Origin: Daucus carota subsp. sativus | Lineage: Eukaryota > Streptophyta > Magnoliopsida > Apiales > Apiaceae | Assembly: GCF_001625215.2 (NCBI RefSeq) | Contig: NC_030386.2 | Span: 39,588,796 to 39,652,795, forward strand | Direction of reading: 5' to 3' | DNA: 64,000 bases | Shown: positions 21,231 through 32,361 of the stretch, in pieces | Layout: every line of letters begins with the position of its first letter | Numbering within the stretch: the first letter of the stretch is position 1 | Made by a program: the position numbers and the translations under genes | Notes under the pieces: model-generated | What the model was told of the DNA's origin: nothing | The model's input: only the letters and a program-made list of their open reading frames with translations | Database searches by the model: none

Positions 21231-22985
21231 ATATATCGGTAAATCAAGTTTATATAATATAATGCTCTAGTACATCGCGTAAATTGATAAGATAGTAATG
21301 CAAGACAGATTTCAAACAACTTGGAAGCATTTTTTGTATACATGTTGTCCATCAGGATATTATTCTTGTTATTAAGTATCATATAAGGTTGTAATATGAA
21401 TCATGTAAATATAATCATGTTATTAACTATTGCACATATAAGCTCATCATAAAAAGGGAACATCTACTCCGAACTTACATAATAATAAATGGAAGAAAAA
21501 AAAATTGACTCCCAGTTATTTAGAAGAGATTTTCTCCACAATCCTCTTATCATGTACTCAGCTCCAACCAAGGAGTCAATAGATAGTAGTACATGATTTG
21601 TAATATAGATAGATATATGTCCATTAAGTACACATATAAGTTAAATGCTTTAACAGAGTATATGTACCTCTACATATACCACATCAGGCACCACATACGG
21701 TCTACATGATTCAAATCAATCTGCAAATCATGAACAAAAGTATAGAAATCGCGCATATGGAAAAACATAATTAACTATAGCATAACAAATAGTGTAGAAA
21801 TTATTATCTATTTCTCATTATATATCTAATTAGTTGTAAGTAATGATCAATTAATAGCACTCTCAAATTTTAGAATGAAGAGGCTTTATATTAAATCTAC
21901 GACTTCAAAATTCTTCCATTCTGATCAACAGAGGAAACAAACAATTCATATCATTTCCTTCCTGCAAAGTTCAACATGCATTTTCAATTCTATTATGCTC
22001 TTTTTCAAACTAAATTTTCAGACATATTTATGGCAAGCAGAGGTAATAAGTACAGTGACAGACTTGAGCTACATATTTATAACATACTTAACACATATAT
22101 TTAAAAACATGAAACAAATGTTAACAATTTAAAGACCTATTAAAATCAGTGATTAACATTAGAGAGAAATTAAAGGAAAAAGTACCTAAACACATTCTGC
22201 AGTCACGCTTTATGAAGTTTGATTGCCCGACTTTGCAAGGTATGCAAAAAAACCTGAAATAAGTGGTACATAAAATCTTTAACATCATCACCTAAAAGAA
22301 AAACAAAATCAAACACATGTGTAATAGAACACTTGGTATGCAAATTAAATGGAGAAAAAAAATTACATATGTAACCTAACTGGTTTGAACACTTAATAAT
22401 CGAACACACATTCTCTCCCGGAACTCCAATCAAACACCTGATAGACAAAATCACTTATATGATCTAATTCTCTCCTGGAACTACAATCAAACACTTGGTA
22501 TGCAAAAAGATTCATATTGTATAAAAATTCTCAAATAATACAGCTGAATTGAAAAAAATGAAGAGAACTTTAATCAAACAGTTTATATGCATTCACAGCC
22601 ATTGATGTTTTTACTTGCCTCGGATATTATGAGATTCGTCACATCTGCTGCAATCAAAGACTGATACATATGATTTTCAATTACAAATCTACATACATAA
22701 CATTTGAAATTAATTAGTACAAATCTCTAAAATCATATATTAAAAATATGTCGGCAAAAATGCAAACAAAGCAGGTCAAAAGATGAGATATGTAGAACTA
22801 AAGAGTATTAGGAGTGAATGAATGTGATCTCAGATTTAAGAAAGATAAAAGTGAAAAAAATGAGAAGTTTGAATTTGAAATTTTGAATCCGTGTGTTTCA
22901 ATTCAAAATTTAAAATCCAAAAAAATCTCGGAAAGCTTTGTTAGGAAGCGTCTTACAGAAGATTAGTTAGAGGAGTATATGCACA
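21231..22985. other. No gene recognised
   Basis: AT-rich sequence with a local direct repeat (a TCTCTCCYGGAACTMCAATCAAACACYTG-like unit near 22410 and 22470, written in IUPAC code). No family-level coding signal was found on either strand. Confidence 0.5.
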
Positions 22986-23419
22986 TGTAGGTATGGGTGT
23001 GTGGCAGTGTTGGAGAATGGGCCGAATATTTTATTACATGCTTATAAACAAACATAAACACGTGTTCTCTCCCGGCGAAACCATGGTATGTATCACTTAA
23101 CATTTATACGACTTTGCTTACAAAAAACTGATGAATACTGTATTTGTAGGAGGGCAAAGGTGACATTTCCTTAGGGAATGGCCTTCAGGCTTTATAATTT
23201 AATGTAGGTATGGGTGTGTGGCAGTGTTGGAGAATGGGCCGAATATTTTATTACATGCTTATAAACAAACATAAACACGTGTTCTCTCCCGGCGAAACCA
23301 TGGTATGTATCACTTAACATTTATACGACTTTGCTTACAAAAAACTGATGAATACTGTATTTGTAGGAGGGCAAAGGTGACATTTCCTTAGGGAATGGCC
23401 TTCAGGCTTTATAATTTAA
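22986..23419. repeat. Perfect 217-bp tandem duplication
   Basis: 22986-23202 and 23203-23419 read identically from TGTAGGTATGGGTG to TTTATAATTTAA. No differences were seen, which implies a recent duplication or an assembly duplication. It is not flanked by any terminal repeat. Confidence 0.95.
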
Positions 23420-23757
23420 AGTGATACCACTTTCTTCGAAAACGAATCTTATTACTAGTTGAGATTTGTAAAGGTTGGCGCAATGCAAGTGGAAATTTCG
23501 TACTCATACATTCTTGTCTGTACTCGCTATTTTAGATCGCATTTCGAGAAACTGAACATGGCATGTTGTCACTCTATGACGATTGATAACTGCTGTGAGC
23601 TGTCAACCTGTTCCGTAGGTAACCGTTGCGGATTTTGCGGGTTAATTTGATTATTTTATACTCGTATGGATTAATTATTAATCCTCCGTACCCCGGCGAG
23701 GGGCTCGACACGCATTGTATCGCATTGTATTGCTCTGTAGTTTGATAAATTATTTTG

Positions 23758-24533
23758 GGGAAAATAGATTTTTTTGTCACCCAATTTTTTATTTATTTAG
23801 AAACCTACCACTGAACTATAATTTTTTCCTTTTTTGTCATTAATGTTAGGTTCAGATTTTTTTTATCACTAACGTTAGGTTCAGATTTGATTATTAGCAC
23901 TATATTATTCCTTTTAGCATTATTAAAATATAGTGTTAGTCTGCAATATTATGGTGATCTGATATGTGCCTATATCTTTATACTCCCTATGTCCCCCTCA
24001 TTTCTTTACGTTACTTTTTAACACGTTTTTTCATGTTCATTTAAAGTATAGTTCCATAATATATTTTTTAAAATTTTTTTCTCTGAATAAAAGTTTGATG
24101 TAAACTTTTATTCAAAATTTTTTTTTTTTAAAAAAGAGTTACGAAATTATACTTTATAGAAGTCTCAAAATGTGAGCAAACAGGTACGTAAATTATTGAG
24201 AGAGACGGAGGGAGTATGTATTACTACATATGTGTGTTAGGTAGTTTACTATGGAGTACCAGAGTTAGACAATCATTTTGAGACTCCTAAATATCGACAC
24301 ATATCACTACATATAAAAATATCGACACATATCAGATCACCATTATATTGCAGACTATCATATTTTAATAATGCTAAAATGAACAATATAGTGTTAATAA
24401 TCAAATCCGAACCTAACGTTAGTGACAAAAAAAATCCGAACCTAATATTAGTGACAAAAAAGAAAAAGATTATAGTTCGGTGGTAGGTTTCTAAATAAAT
24501 AATAAATTGGATGGTAAAAAAATTTATTTTCCC
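23758..24533. mobile_element. MULE-type element with about 200-bp terminal inverted repeats
   Basis: The left arm (23758-about 23965) and right arm (about 24325-24533) are inverted copies of each other with scattered differences. A perfect 9-bp target duplication ATTATTTTG lies at 23749-23757 and 24534-24542, which is diagnostic of Mutator-like elements. There is no transposase. A Stowaway element has inserted in the centre. Confidence 0.9.
23983..24214. mobile_element. Stowaway-type MITE nested in the MULE element
   Basis: Ends CTCCCTATGTCCCCC and GAGAGACGGAGGGAG, flanked by TA on both sides. It lies between the two arms of the 23758-24533 element and so is the younger insertion. Confidence 0.82.
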
Positions 24534-24544
24534 ATTATTTTGAA

Positions 24545-24699
24545 CATTTTATTCTTTCAGAATAAAAATTTGATGTTTAAATTTTTATACAAAAATAAAA
24601 ATAAAAATAAGTTATAGAAATTATGTTTTATATGTGTCTTAAAATGCGTGTCGAGCAGTGTAAAAAAACTGTAAACAATTGAGGGAGACAGAGAGAGTA
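24545..24699. mobile_element. Truncated Stowaway relic
   Basis: The interior (AAAATGCGTGTCGAGCAGTG) and right end (GAGGGAGACAGAGAGAGTA) match the right half of the intact Stowaway copies nearby. The left terminus is missing. Confidence 0.55.
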
Positions 24700-25452
24700 G
24701 TAATATAAACGAAACTCATCAAACATTAATAATTTGTATTTGAAATTAAAAATAAGATCTGTAGTATTTTTCCATTGTTATGGGTCTAAATTGGAAAATA
24801 ATTGTAATGTCCGACTAGATTTAAAAGCCATGCTTCTAACTTATAAATAAAATAATAACCGAATAAGCCCACCGATGATTCTTAAGTCCACCGAATATCT
24901 TATTTTTTAATAAATTTTTATATTTTTTAAATATGATTTTATAAAAATATGAATAATTAAAAAAGGTAATTTTATGATAATTTATATATCCACTAAAATA
25001 TGAGATACCAAAATATTAGGGAATTTATCAAAAATACCATATTTTCTAAATTTTTTTTGCGATTTTACAATCTTCTCAAAAAAAAAAATTGCGAAAATAC
25101 TAATTTTTTAGAAAATATTACAAAAATACGGTTTGCAACTAGATGCAAAAAGATGAAATTTCAGTTGATTGGTCCGGCACGGGTTGCGAGTATGGTTGCA
25201 TTTTTTTTTGCTAAGTAAGTATGGTTGCATGCGGTTGCAACGGGTTGCATACAGTATTTTTATAAATACTTTCAAAAATATGATATTTTTGCAAAATATT
25301 AAAAAATGATATAGCATTTTTGTAAAAACAATTTTGGATTTAGATATTTATGAAAAAACCCTTATTTTTAATGTAGCTTAAAATATATGTCAATCATTAC
25401 AAAAAATGAAAAAAATATAAAAGAATATGAAAAGAAACAAGGAGGGAGTGAT

Positions 25453-25460
25453 TATAAAAA
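25453..25460 (+). promoter_or_regulatory. Putative TATA box of aldolase copy B
   Basis: TATAAAAA lies about 120 bp upstream of the 5'-UTR donor at 25575, as in copy A. A Stowaway-like end GGAGGGAGTG is found about 12 bp upstream, so sequence above the TATA box is not shared with copy A. Confidence 0.45.
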
Positions 25461-25574
25461 GTTGTGTCCGCGGGAACTACATCCATCTGCAGTTCTGCAC
25501 ACATATTTGCATCTCTACTTCCTCTGAACATACTCTACTATACTGCAACTCTTGTAGGAACTCTCATATTTCAA

Positions 25575-26159
25575 GTAAAGTTTCTGAAACTCTCCTGCTT
25601 TTTAATGTAATCTTGATGAGTTTACCTATTTATTTGCTTCACTGTTGTTACTGTTAGCTTAGTTGACCATGTTTTGCTAGATCTCGGCTTACAGCGCGAC
25701 GATCATTTTGATCGATCATTGGTTAATTCAGGCGATCTTGAGAATATTATTTTAATTGTTTAAAAAGTTTTGGAATATAATTTGAGGTGAGATCTCGAGA
25801 TGTTTGTTAATGATCTTCAATTCTGCTCTGAATCAAGGATTAGATCGAGCTACTATTGCTAATTTAGAGCCTCGGATTACTTAATCGAACTTGATTTTGT
25901 TATTCACTTGTGTGTGGCTTGTCTCGCAATAGTCTCATTTATCTAGTTGGTTAAGTTCGATCTTCGTGATTAAATTTCGTTTAATTAACATGACCACGAG
26001 GACCGTTAAGTTACCAGTTCTCCTGAGTTTAACTCGGTGCCTCGGGGGAATGCTTATTTTATACTCAATTCTCAAACACAAGATCCAAATTTCTTGTTAA
26101 CAATTTAACAGATAATTAAAGTATATGATCGGATACTGATAATGCAGATGTACTTGCAG
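25575..26159 (+). other. 5'-UTR intron of aldolase copy B
   Basis: The donor is CAA/GTAAAG and the acceptor TTGCAG at 26154-26159, 8 bp before the ATG. It parallels the copy A intron but is about 90 bp shorter. Confidence 0.7.
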
Positions 26160-26167
26160 GAGGATAT

Positions 26168-26668
26168 ATGGCATCACTAGCTACAGCTGATATCTGTGAC
26201 GCACATATTCCTCTTTTAAATAACGGAGATGTTCGTGTTCTGCAACCAATTTTTCAGAGCTATGGCATGTGTCGAGCATTCTCAGGCCCTATCGTGACTC
26301 TCAAGGTGTTTGAAGACAACGTGATGGTCCGAGGGCTTCTGGAAACCAGAGGCGAAGGCAGAGTACTGGTCGTGGATGGTGGGGGCAGCATGAGATGCGC
26401 CTTGGTAGGAGGCAATTTGGGAGTGTTGGCTCAGAATATGGGGTGGGCTGGTATTGTGGTGAATGGATGCATCAGAGACGTCGATGAGATCAACAGCTGT
26501 GATATTGGGGTTAAAGCACTGGCAACACATCCGCGGAAATCAAACAGAAGAGGCCTTGGGGAGAAGAACGTTCTGGTGCATATTGCAGGAACGATCATTC
26601 ACGACGGAGAGTGGTTATATGCAGACGGTGATGGCATTCTCATCTCCAAAACCGAGCTCTCTCTTTAA
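26168..26668 (+). CDS. RraA-like 4-hydroxy-4-methyl-2-oxoglutarate aldolase, copy B
   Basis: This 166-residue single-exon frame is nearly identical to copy A (about 10 residue differences). It keeps the family-typical features: Asp70 in VLVVDGGGS, the GGNLG loop, Arg103-Asp104 in NGCIRDVDE and YADGDGILIS. It ends TELSL, the length usual for plant members. The expected role is metal-dependent cleavage of 4-hydroxy-4-methyl-2-oxoglutarate or a related oxo-acid, probably cytosolic since no targeting peptide is visible. The duplication includes the promoter-proximal region, leader exon and 5'-UTR intron, so it arose from genomic DNA and not by retroposition. If only one copy keeps ancestral activity, this one is the better candidate (inference). 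Confidence 0.92.
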   Translation: MASLATADICDAHIPLLNNGDVRVLQPIFQSYGMCRAFSGPIVTLKVFEDNVMVRGLLETRGEGRVLVVDGGGSMRCALVGGNLGVLAQNMGWAGIVVNGCIRDVDEINSCDIGVKALATHPRKSNRRGLGEKNVLVHIAGTIIHDGEWLYADGDGILISKTELSL

Positions 26669-27382
26669 AGTATGGTCATTCATTGTAATGTATTGACAAT
26701 ACCGTGATCAGTGATGACTGATGAATAAAGTTACAATGTTGACATGAACTTCTTGAAGATGAATTGAAATTGTTTTCTTCTAATGGTTCAATCGGCAAAG
26801 CTTTTTTGCTACCAAACCTGTGCTTAAGGACCACTTATTGGGGTGTTTGCGTTAATTTAGAAAAAAACTAAAATTACTTTTCAAACATTTCAAGTTTACA
26901 ATTCTTCTCCTGAATTTTGTTGAACATATTTTGTTTACATGTAAAGTTTGCTCGAACAGTTCTGGAAACCGGCAAATGCAAGGTTGAAAGTCTTGTGACC
27001 AGGAAAGAATCCCGTAAGAGACGCTATTCACTAACATTTTTTTTAAAATATTTTTTCAGCATACTACATTTTGCTCCAAGAAGAGTGTTTTTTGAAAATT
27101 TGTTTGATGTCATCAAAGAAATCAATCTCATCCGCCACTGATCCTGACTCAGCTTGTAACCAGGATGGCTTCCTCTATATTATTGAACTTGTTTCTTGAC
27201 TAAGTTATACTTCTCGTCTCCGCCATTTCTGCACAATTAATTCATTCCTTTCCTTGCTCTTAAGTCTCAGCCACTCGACCCACAGGCCACAGCTCAACTC
27301 CATCTCAACATTTATTTGTTCTGCACTAGGATTAAGAAAATTGTGAGTGGCTTCCGGTTCGATAAATATAAGAAAGAGTAGT

Positions 27383-27549
27383 GCTAGGTGCACATAATTT
27401 GGTACAGAAAATTTGTATATAATGATGTGACAAATGATGTGGTGGGTTTTAATTGGGGTGGTTGGTGTAAATGAGGGGGGCCATCCAATTAAAATCCGCC
27501 ACATGTCATTATGTACATGTTTTTGTACACAATTATGTGCATCAAGCAA
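27383..27549. mobile_element. Small inverted-repeat element (MITE-like)
   Basis: The left GGTGCACATAATTT and right AATTATGTGCATC are inverted copies; the inverted match continues inward through TTTTAATTGG for about 75 bp. Exact ends and target duplication are unclear. Confidence 0.6.
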
Positions 27550-27654
27550 TTTTCCAATAAAAAAATCCGAGTTTCACCTGATCCATCAGACTTGGCAACT
27601 TGGGGAGTAATCCTGTTGCATCTTTCGTGGAAGATCTTGTAATGATATAATTTG

Positions 27655-28190
27655 GGGTTAATTATCTAGTTGGTGTGGGTTTAATGTATCAAATTGGTCA
27701 TTGAACTCAAAACGGTATGTAGTGACCATAAACATCAAGTACCTTGAAATATAAGTTGAATCAGAAAAAATATTATTTATAAGGTTTTACACATTATTTT
27801 TGAATGTTACCAAAACCAAGTAAAATGTTATGACTTCTAATATATATGATAATATATTTATATTTTCTCAAGTTTATTTATTATTTATTTTTAATTAAAA
27901 CAAAAAAATAACTATATAATAAAATATAAATAATAAATAAACTTGATAAAATATAAAAATATTATGTTAAATACTAGAAGTCATAAACTTTTAGTTGGTT
28001 GTGGTAACATTTACAAATAATGTGTAAAACTTTATAAATAATATTTTTACTATTTGAACTCATATTTCAAGTTTCAAGGTACTTGTTTGATATTTTTGAT
28101 GATTTTAATGACCATCTTGATATCGTTTTGAGTTTAGTGACTAATTTGATACATTAAAACCACTTCATTGACCAATTTGATAATTAACCT
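27655..28190. mobile_element. MULE-type element with about 250-bp inverted arms
   Basis: The ends GGGTTAATTATC and GATAATTAACCT are inverted, and the arms match inward almost to the centre. The flanking direct repeat is ATATAATTTG (27645-27654 and 28191-28200), consistent with a 9-10 bp Mutator-type target duplication. No coding frame is present. Confidence 0.85.
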
Positions 28191-28900
28191 ATATAATTTG
28201 TTGCTTGTGTGTTCAAAATATTCATGGAAGCAAGTTTAAATGGAAAATATATGGACTCGATTTATATAGGACAACTCAAATCGTTTAATTCGACTCTAAT
28301 TTAATACATAAATTTAATGGCATCTTACAAACAAAATCCGTAATATTTACTATTTAATTTTTTTACCTTAAGTCCTTGTTGCTGTTTCCTGTTTGTTTGA
28401 TAATATTTTCCTTATTTTTTGTCTTTAAAAAATATTTATCATATCATATTTTAGAAAATTTAAATTGTAAAAAATTATGTTTTACTTATCTCGTCCCTCA
28501 AAAATAAAATAATTTTTAACCAATAATTTTTTTTAAAAAAACTGTTAGCTAATAACATTTTTTCCTGAAAGAAAAATATTTTGAAACTGAACATTGTCTC
28601 ATCAATTTTCTTTATTTTTTTTAATAATCATCAAATAGCAAAATATAATTTTAAAAATAAAAACATATTCCAAATCAAATAATTTTTAAATCAAATTATT
28701 TTTAACAAATAAACCAGGCATGTTTTATATAAAAAGGATTACATTTTTTTTGAAAACAAAAATGAATTACATTTTATAAATTGTACTCATTTACTTGGTA
28801 AAAATGGAAAAAAGGAAGGCCAACTAAAACAAATGAATGGAACAAAACAAAACTTTGGACTGACAACGATTGATCAACCCTCTAAAAACATCTAAAGCAT
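28191..28900. other. AT-rich upstream region, no gene recognised
   Basis: Mostly A/T runs with no convincing frame. It should contain the distal promoter of the downstream lipase-like gene. Confidence 0.5.
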
Positions 28901-28927
28901 TCAAGAATCAAGAACTCTCGGATCCGC

Positions 28928-28937
28928 TATATATATT
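28928..28937 (+). promoter_or_regulatory. Putative TATA box of the lipase-like gene
   Basis: CTATATATATTC is followed 30-40 bp later by a pyrimidine-rich leader-like stretch. The gene would then have a long 5' UTR with at least one intron ending at the acceptor at 30460-30461. The position is inferred. Confidence 0.4.
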
Positions 28938-29879
28938 CTACTTAAAAAGGTACCATCTTTTTCATCTTTCGTCAAACTATACACACAAGCACACATTCTT
29001 GTGCATATATAATCATTTAACCACATAAATTTTGCACACACGACACAATTTAGCCTTGTTCTGAGCTGCAAGATTGTATTTTTGGTTAGATATATCTGAC
29101 CCATTTCATGAAATCCTGCAATTAGCTAGAAATTAGTGTTTTTTCACTTTGTTTGATGGTTTTAAGAATTTAATATAGGTTGTTCTTGTGTATTTTGCTT
29201 AGAAATGTTCTTGATAAGGGTTTCTAGACTGACATTGAAATTTGGGAAATAAATTAGATTCTTAACTAATTTTTTTTGTTTTTTTGTGAATTAGTGAAGA
29301 AAATGTTGAATTGTAATTCAAAGTTTTTGGGGGTCCCAGTGTAACAAAGATAGTGTATTTTTACTGAGATGAAGTAATTTTCGGTGGTCCAAGGCTATTA
29401 TTTGAAGAGGTTGAAAGGTAGTTAGTAAGGGGTAGCTATGGATGAGAATATGAGATACTATATCGTTGTGAATCGAACTTGTAAGTTTGCTGATTTTGTT
29501 TTGAATTGCATATGATTAACTGTGATTCTATTATGTGATTCTTCTACTATAACAATGTAACTCTTTGTGAAGTTCTTAGGCTTTCACTGTTTAATTTGTG
29601 TTCGGGATATGTGGGAATGTGGAATATTCACTCACCCTTGTTCAAGCGTTGTTGTTTTGGTTGACGGATGACTATGAATTGTTTTGACCTGTTATTGTTT
29701 TGTGGATTATGTATGAAGTTTTTCAATGGTAAACACTCTTCTTGCAGTAATAGACTTAAGGGGTTGAGTACTTTGTGGTTTGTGTTTTTATAGTCTATCA
29801 AACTTTCAAGATGTGATTGTGACATAATGAAGATTGGTACTTGGTAGTAGTAGTACAGTAAGTAGATGTGTCTTACTAG

Positions 29880-30381
29880 CTAGAAAGCAGGTATACTTCA
29901 TCTGGGTGAAGAACTGCGTAGGGGATACTTGGGGGTGCGGCGGGGTGCGGCGGGATACGCACGGGATACGCCATGTGGCGTATCGGTGGAGGCAGTGATG
30001 GGGATACGCGGGGGTGCGGGGATGGGGGTGCGGGAATGGCACAAATCGTAATTTTTTACAACTTTTTTTTAAAAAAAAAACTTAAAATTAGTTGGTCAAA
30101 ATCATGAAAGCCATGATTATACTCGATTGAATCACTTAAATTGCAATATATATTTATGTATTTTAATTGTCAAGACTTAAGGATGATTAATTTAGTTATT
30201 CAACTATTTTGTTCTACTTAAATACATCTTATGTATTATTTATACATATATATAATATATTTAATATTTTAATATTTGCCGTATCCCCCCGCACCCGTAT
30301 CCCCATATTTTGGAATTTGACGAATTCCCGTATCCACGTACCGCGCACCCGCACTCCCGCACCCGCACTCATGCTTCCTAG
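29880..30381. mobile_element. Non-autonomous hAT element in the 5'-UTR intron
   Basis: A perfect 8-bp target duplication CTTACTAG lies at 29872-29879 and 30382-30389. The ends CTAGAAAGCA and TGCTTCCTAG are inverted copies with one mismatch. Subterminal zones are rich in GGGATACG and GGGTGCGG units, facing inward from both sides, which makes the ends very GC-rich in AT-rich surroundings. No transposase is present. Confidence 0.88.
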
Positions 30382-30464
30382 CTTACTAGAGATTCAGAAG
30401 TACTATTTTAATGTCCATGTTACTGTTCTGAAAACTAGTAGTATTTGTTTCTGGCTTGCAGTAC

Positions 30465-30494
30465 ATGCTTTCTGATTCGAGAGGAAACGCCTAA
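30465..30494 (+). other. Upstream ORF (9 codons) in the lipase leader
   Basis: In the predicted last leader exon (30462 onward) an ATG opens a 9-codon frame ending TAA, 11 bp before the main ATG at 30506. It could lower or modulate translation if the transcript is spliced as proposed. Confidence 0.4.
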
Positions 30495-30505
30495 AAGTCA
30501 AAGTC

Positions 30506-32126
30506 ATGGACTCGGCAAGGGAAAAATTTAACCTTTCAGGACCTACACATTTAACCACCGTTAACTGGTAAGGCCTTCCCTCGGCAGAGCTAATATTTTT
30601 TTAGCTGAGTTCAATGCTTTATCTATAATATTGTAATTTTGTGCACAGATGTATTTTGTGATCATTGTTTAATTGATAACTGGGTGAGAGAAATTAGACT
30701 TTCACATATTAAATTTGATATTTGTGCTAATAAGCTTAAAGAAAGTAATTTACGTGAATCATATATTCATATGCGAGCACTTATGAACAACTAATTGGGT
30801 ACCTATGGCGCCAAGGGTTATGTCCAACTCCCGTGCTTTTTGCTATATGTAGCAGGCCTGCCTATAAGTGTGTATAATGACTTTTAAAGGTTTTATTTAT
30901 TACGATAAATTACTTAAAAGTTGTATGACTTTTCTACATGCATCACATTCTATCCACAATTTGAGTCCTTAAAACATACTCTATATGAACATAAAATTTA
31001 AGAATGCATTACTTATAGTTTGTATTTTATTTTTATGAACAAAGTTTTTTCCAACCCCAGTGTACAATAATTGCATTGGTAAATATTCATTATTTTATAG
31101 TATCATTCTTTGATGCTTTGGGTTGTCCATGTAAGATGTAAAGGATTGCCATGCAGGAAAGACGTGGATCACCAAAGGTCAGTTGCTGCCAGTTTGGTTC
31201 AGGGTGTGTATATACTAGAGAGAGACCGTCATGAGAAACGGGAAGGATCTCAAGCGCTTGCTCCTCCTTGGTGGGAATTCTTTCATTTCAAATTGTACCG
31301 TCAGCTTGTTGATGATCCTAATTCATCCATTTTTGGTGCCATTTATGAGTTGGACCTCTCAAAACAGGATCACAGCCTTTCGGTGAATGAGATGCCCCAT
31401 TATGTAATCGCCTTCAGAGGCACAATTAGGAAAGGGGATGCTTTTTCACAAGATCTCCAATTGGATTTTCAAGTCATTCGGAACGGACTTCATCAGACAT
31501 CTCGCTTTGAAATAGCTATACAAGCTGTTCGAAGCTTGGTAGCTACATTTGGAACTTCAAATATCTGGGTAGCTGGCCATTCTCTAGGGTCCTCAATGGC
31601 ATTGCTTGCAGGGAAGAAAATGGCTAAAATGGGCATATTTCTTGAAGCTTTTCTTTTTAATCCACCTTTCTTGTCTGCACCTATCGAAAGGATAAAGCAG
31701 AAGAAGGTGAAACATGGGATCCGTTTTGCAGGCAGCATGATCACTGCAGGCCTTGCTTTTACTGTGAAGGCTAAACAGAAGAACCACTCTGAAGATCCAT
31801 TTATTGCTCTTTCTGCATGGCTACCGAGTCTCTTTGTGAATCCAGCTGACCACATATGCTCAGAATATGTTGGGTATTTCGAGCACAGGAAAAAGATGGA
31901 GGACATTGGTGCAGGGGGTATCGAGAGGCTAGCCACTCAGCATTCAATAGGTGATTTGTTTATGCGCGCAATTGGAAAGGAGTCTGAAGAGCCACTACAC
32001 CTCATTCCTTCAGCCAATTTAATAGTTAACCTGACCCCATCGGAGAGCTTCAAAAAAGCTCACGGAATTCACCAGTGGTGGAGAACTGACCTGAATTTGC
32101 AGTCCAGGCTCTACCGTTTCAGATAA
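30506..32126 (+). CDS. Alpha/beta-hydrolase, lipase class 3 (At4g10955-like), two exons
   Basis: Exons 30506-30567 and 31157-32126 join in frame (TG/G makes Trp21) to give 343 residues. The first exon encodes MDSAREKFNLSGPTHLTTVN, the usual N terminus of this family, so ATG 30506 is chosen and not the in-frame ATGs inside the intron. The lipase nucleophile elbow GHSLG places the catalytic Ser at 163. Asp252 in NPADH and a C-terminal His in HGIHQWW are the likely triad partners. The upstream YVIAFRGT strand supplies the oxyanion region. Members are called GDSL esterase/lipase At4g10955-like in databases, although the motif is GHSLG of class 3 lipases. Substrate is unknown; no signal peptide or membrane span is visible, so a cytosolic or loosely membrane-associated esterase is likely. 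Confidence 0.93.
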
Positions 32127-32249
32127 ATATTATTCGATATTGTTGTGATTGTAACAAAAGTTATGCCTATTTGTCTAGTGAGGTGATTGTGCTTAAATTC
32201 CTGGTTTTAGTTAAAGCTTGTAGCTTGTATCGTGATCTCAAAGTTTTAT

Positions 32250-32361
32250 GTACTCGGCAAATCTCAGTATTGAGTGTGCTTGCATTGTATGATTTGTTGT
32301 TTTAGGTACTCGGCTGATCTCAGTATTGAGTGTGCTTGCATTGTATGATTTGTTTGCATTG
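32250..32361. repeat. 56-bp tandem duplication in the 3' flank
   Basis: A unit starting GTACTCGGC begins at 32250 and again at 32306, with two or three differences. It lies just past the lipase stop codon, probably in or near the 3' UTR. Confidence 0.9.

Noticed and set aside
19890..23000. Helitron carrying the PDR and kinase fragments
   Set aside because: A CTAA near 19905 (minus strand) could be a 3' end, but no stable hairpin precedes it and no matching 5' TC end was found. Kept only as a possibility.
31110..31156. In-frame ATGs upstream of lipase exon 2
   Set aside because: They lie in the intron; the exon at 30506-30567 supplies the family N terminus and a perfect frame junction.
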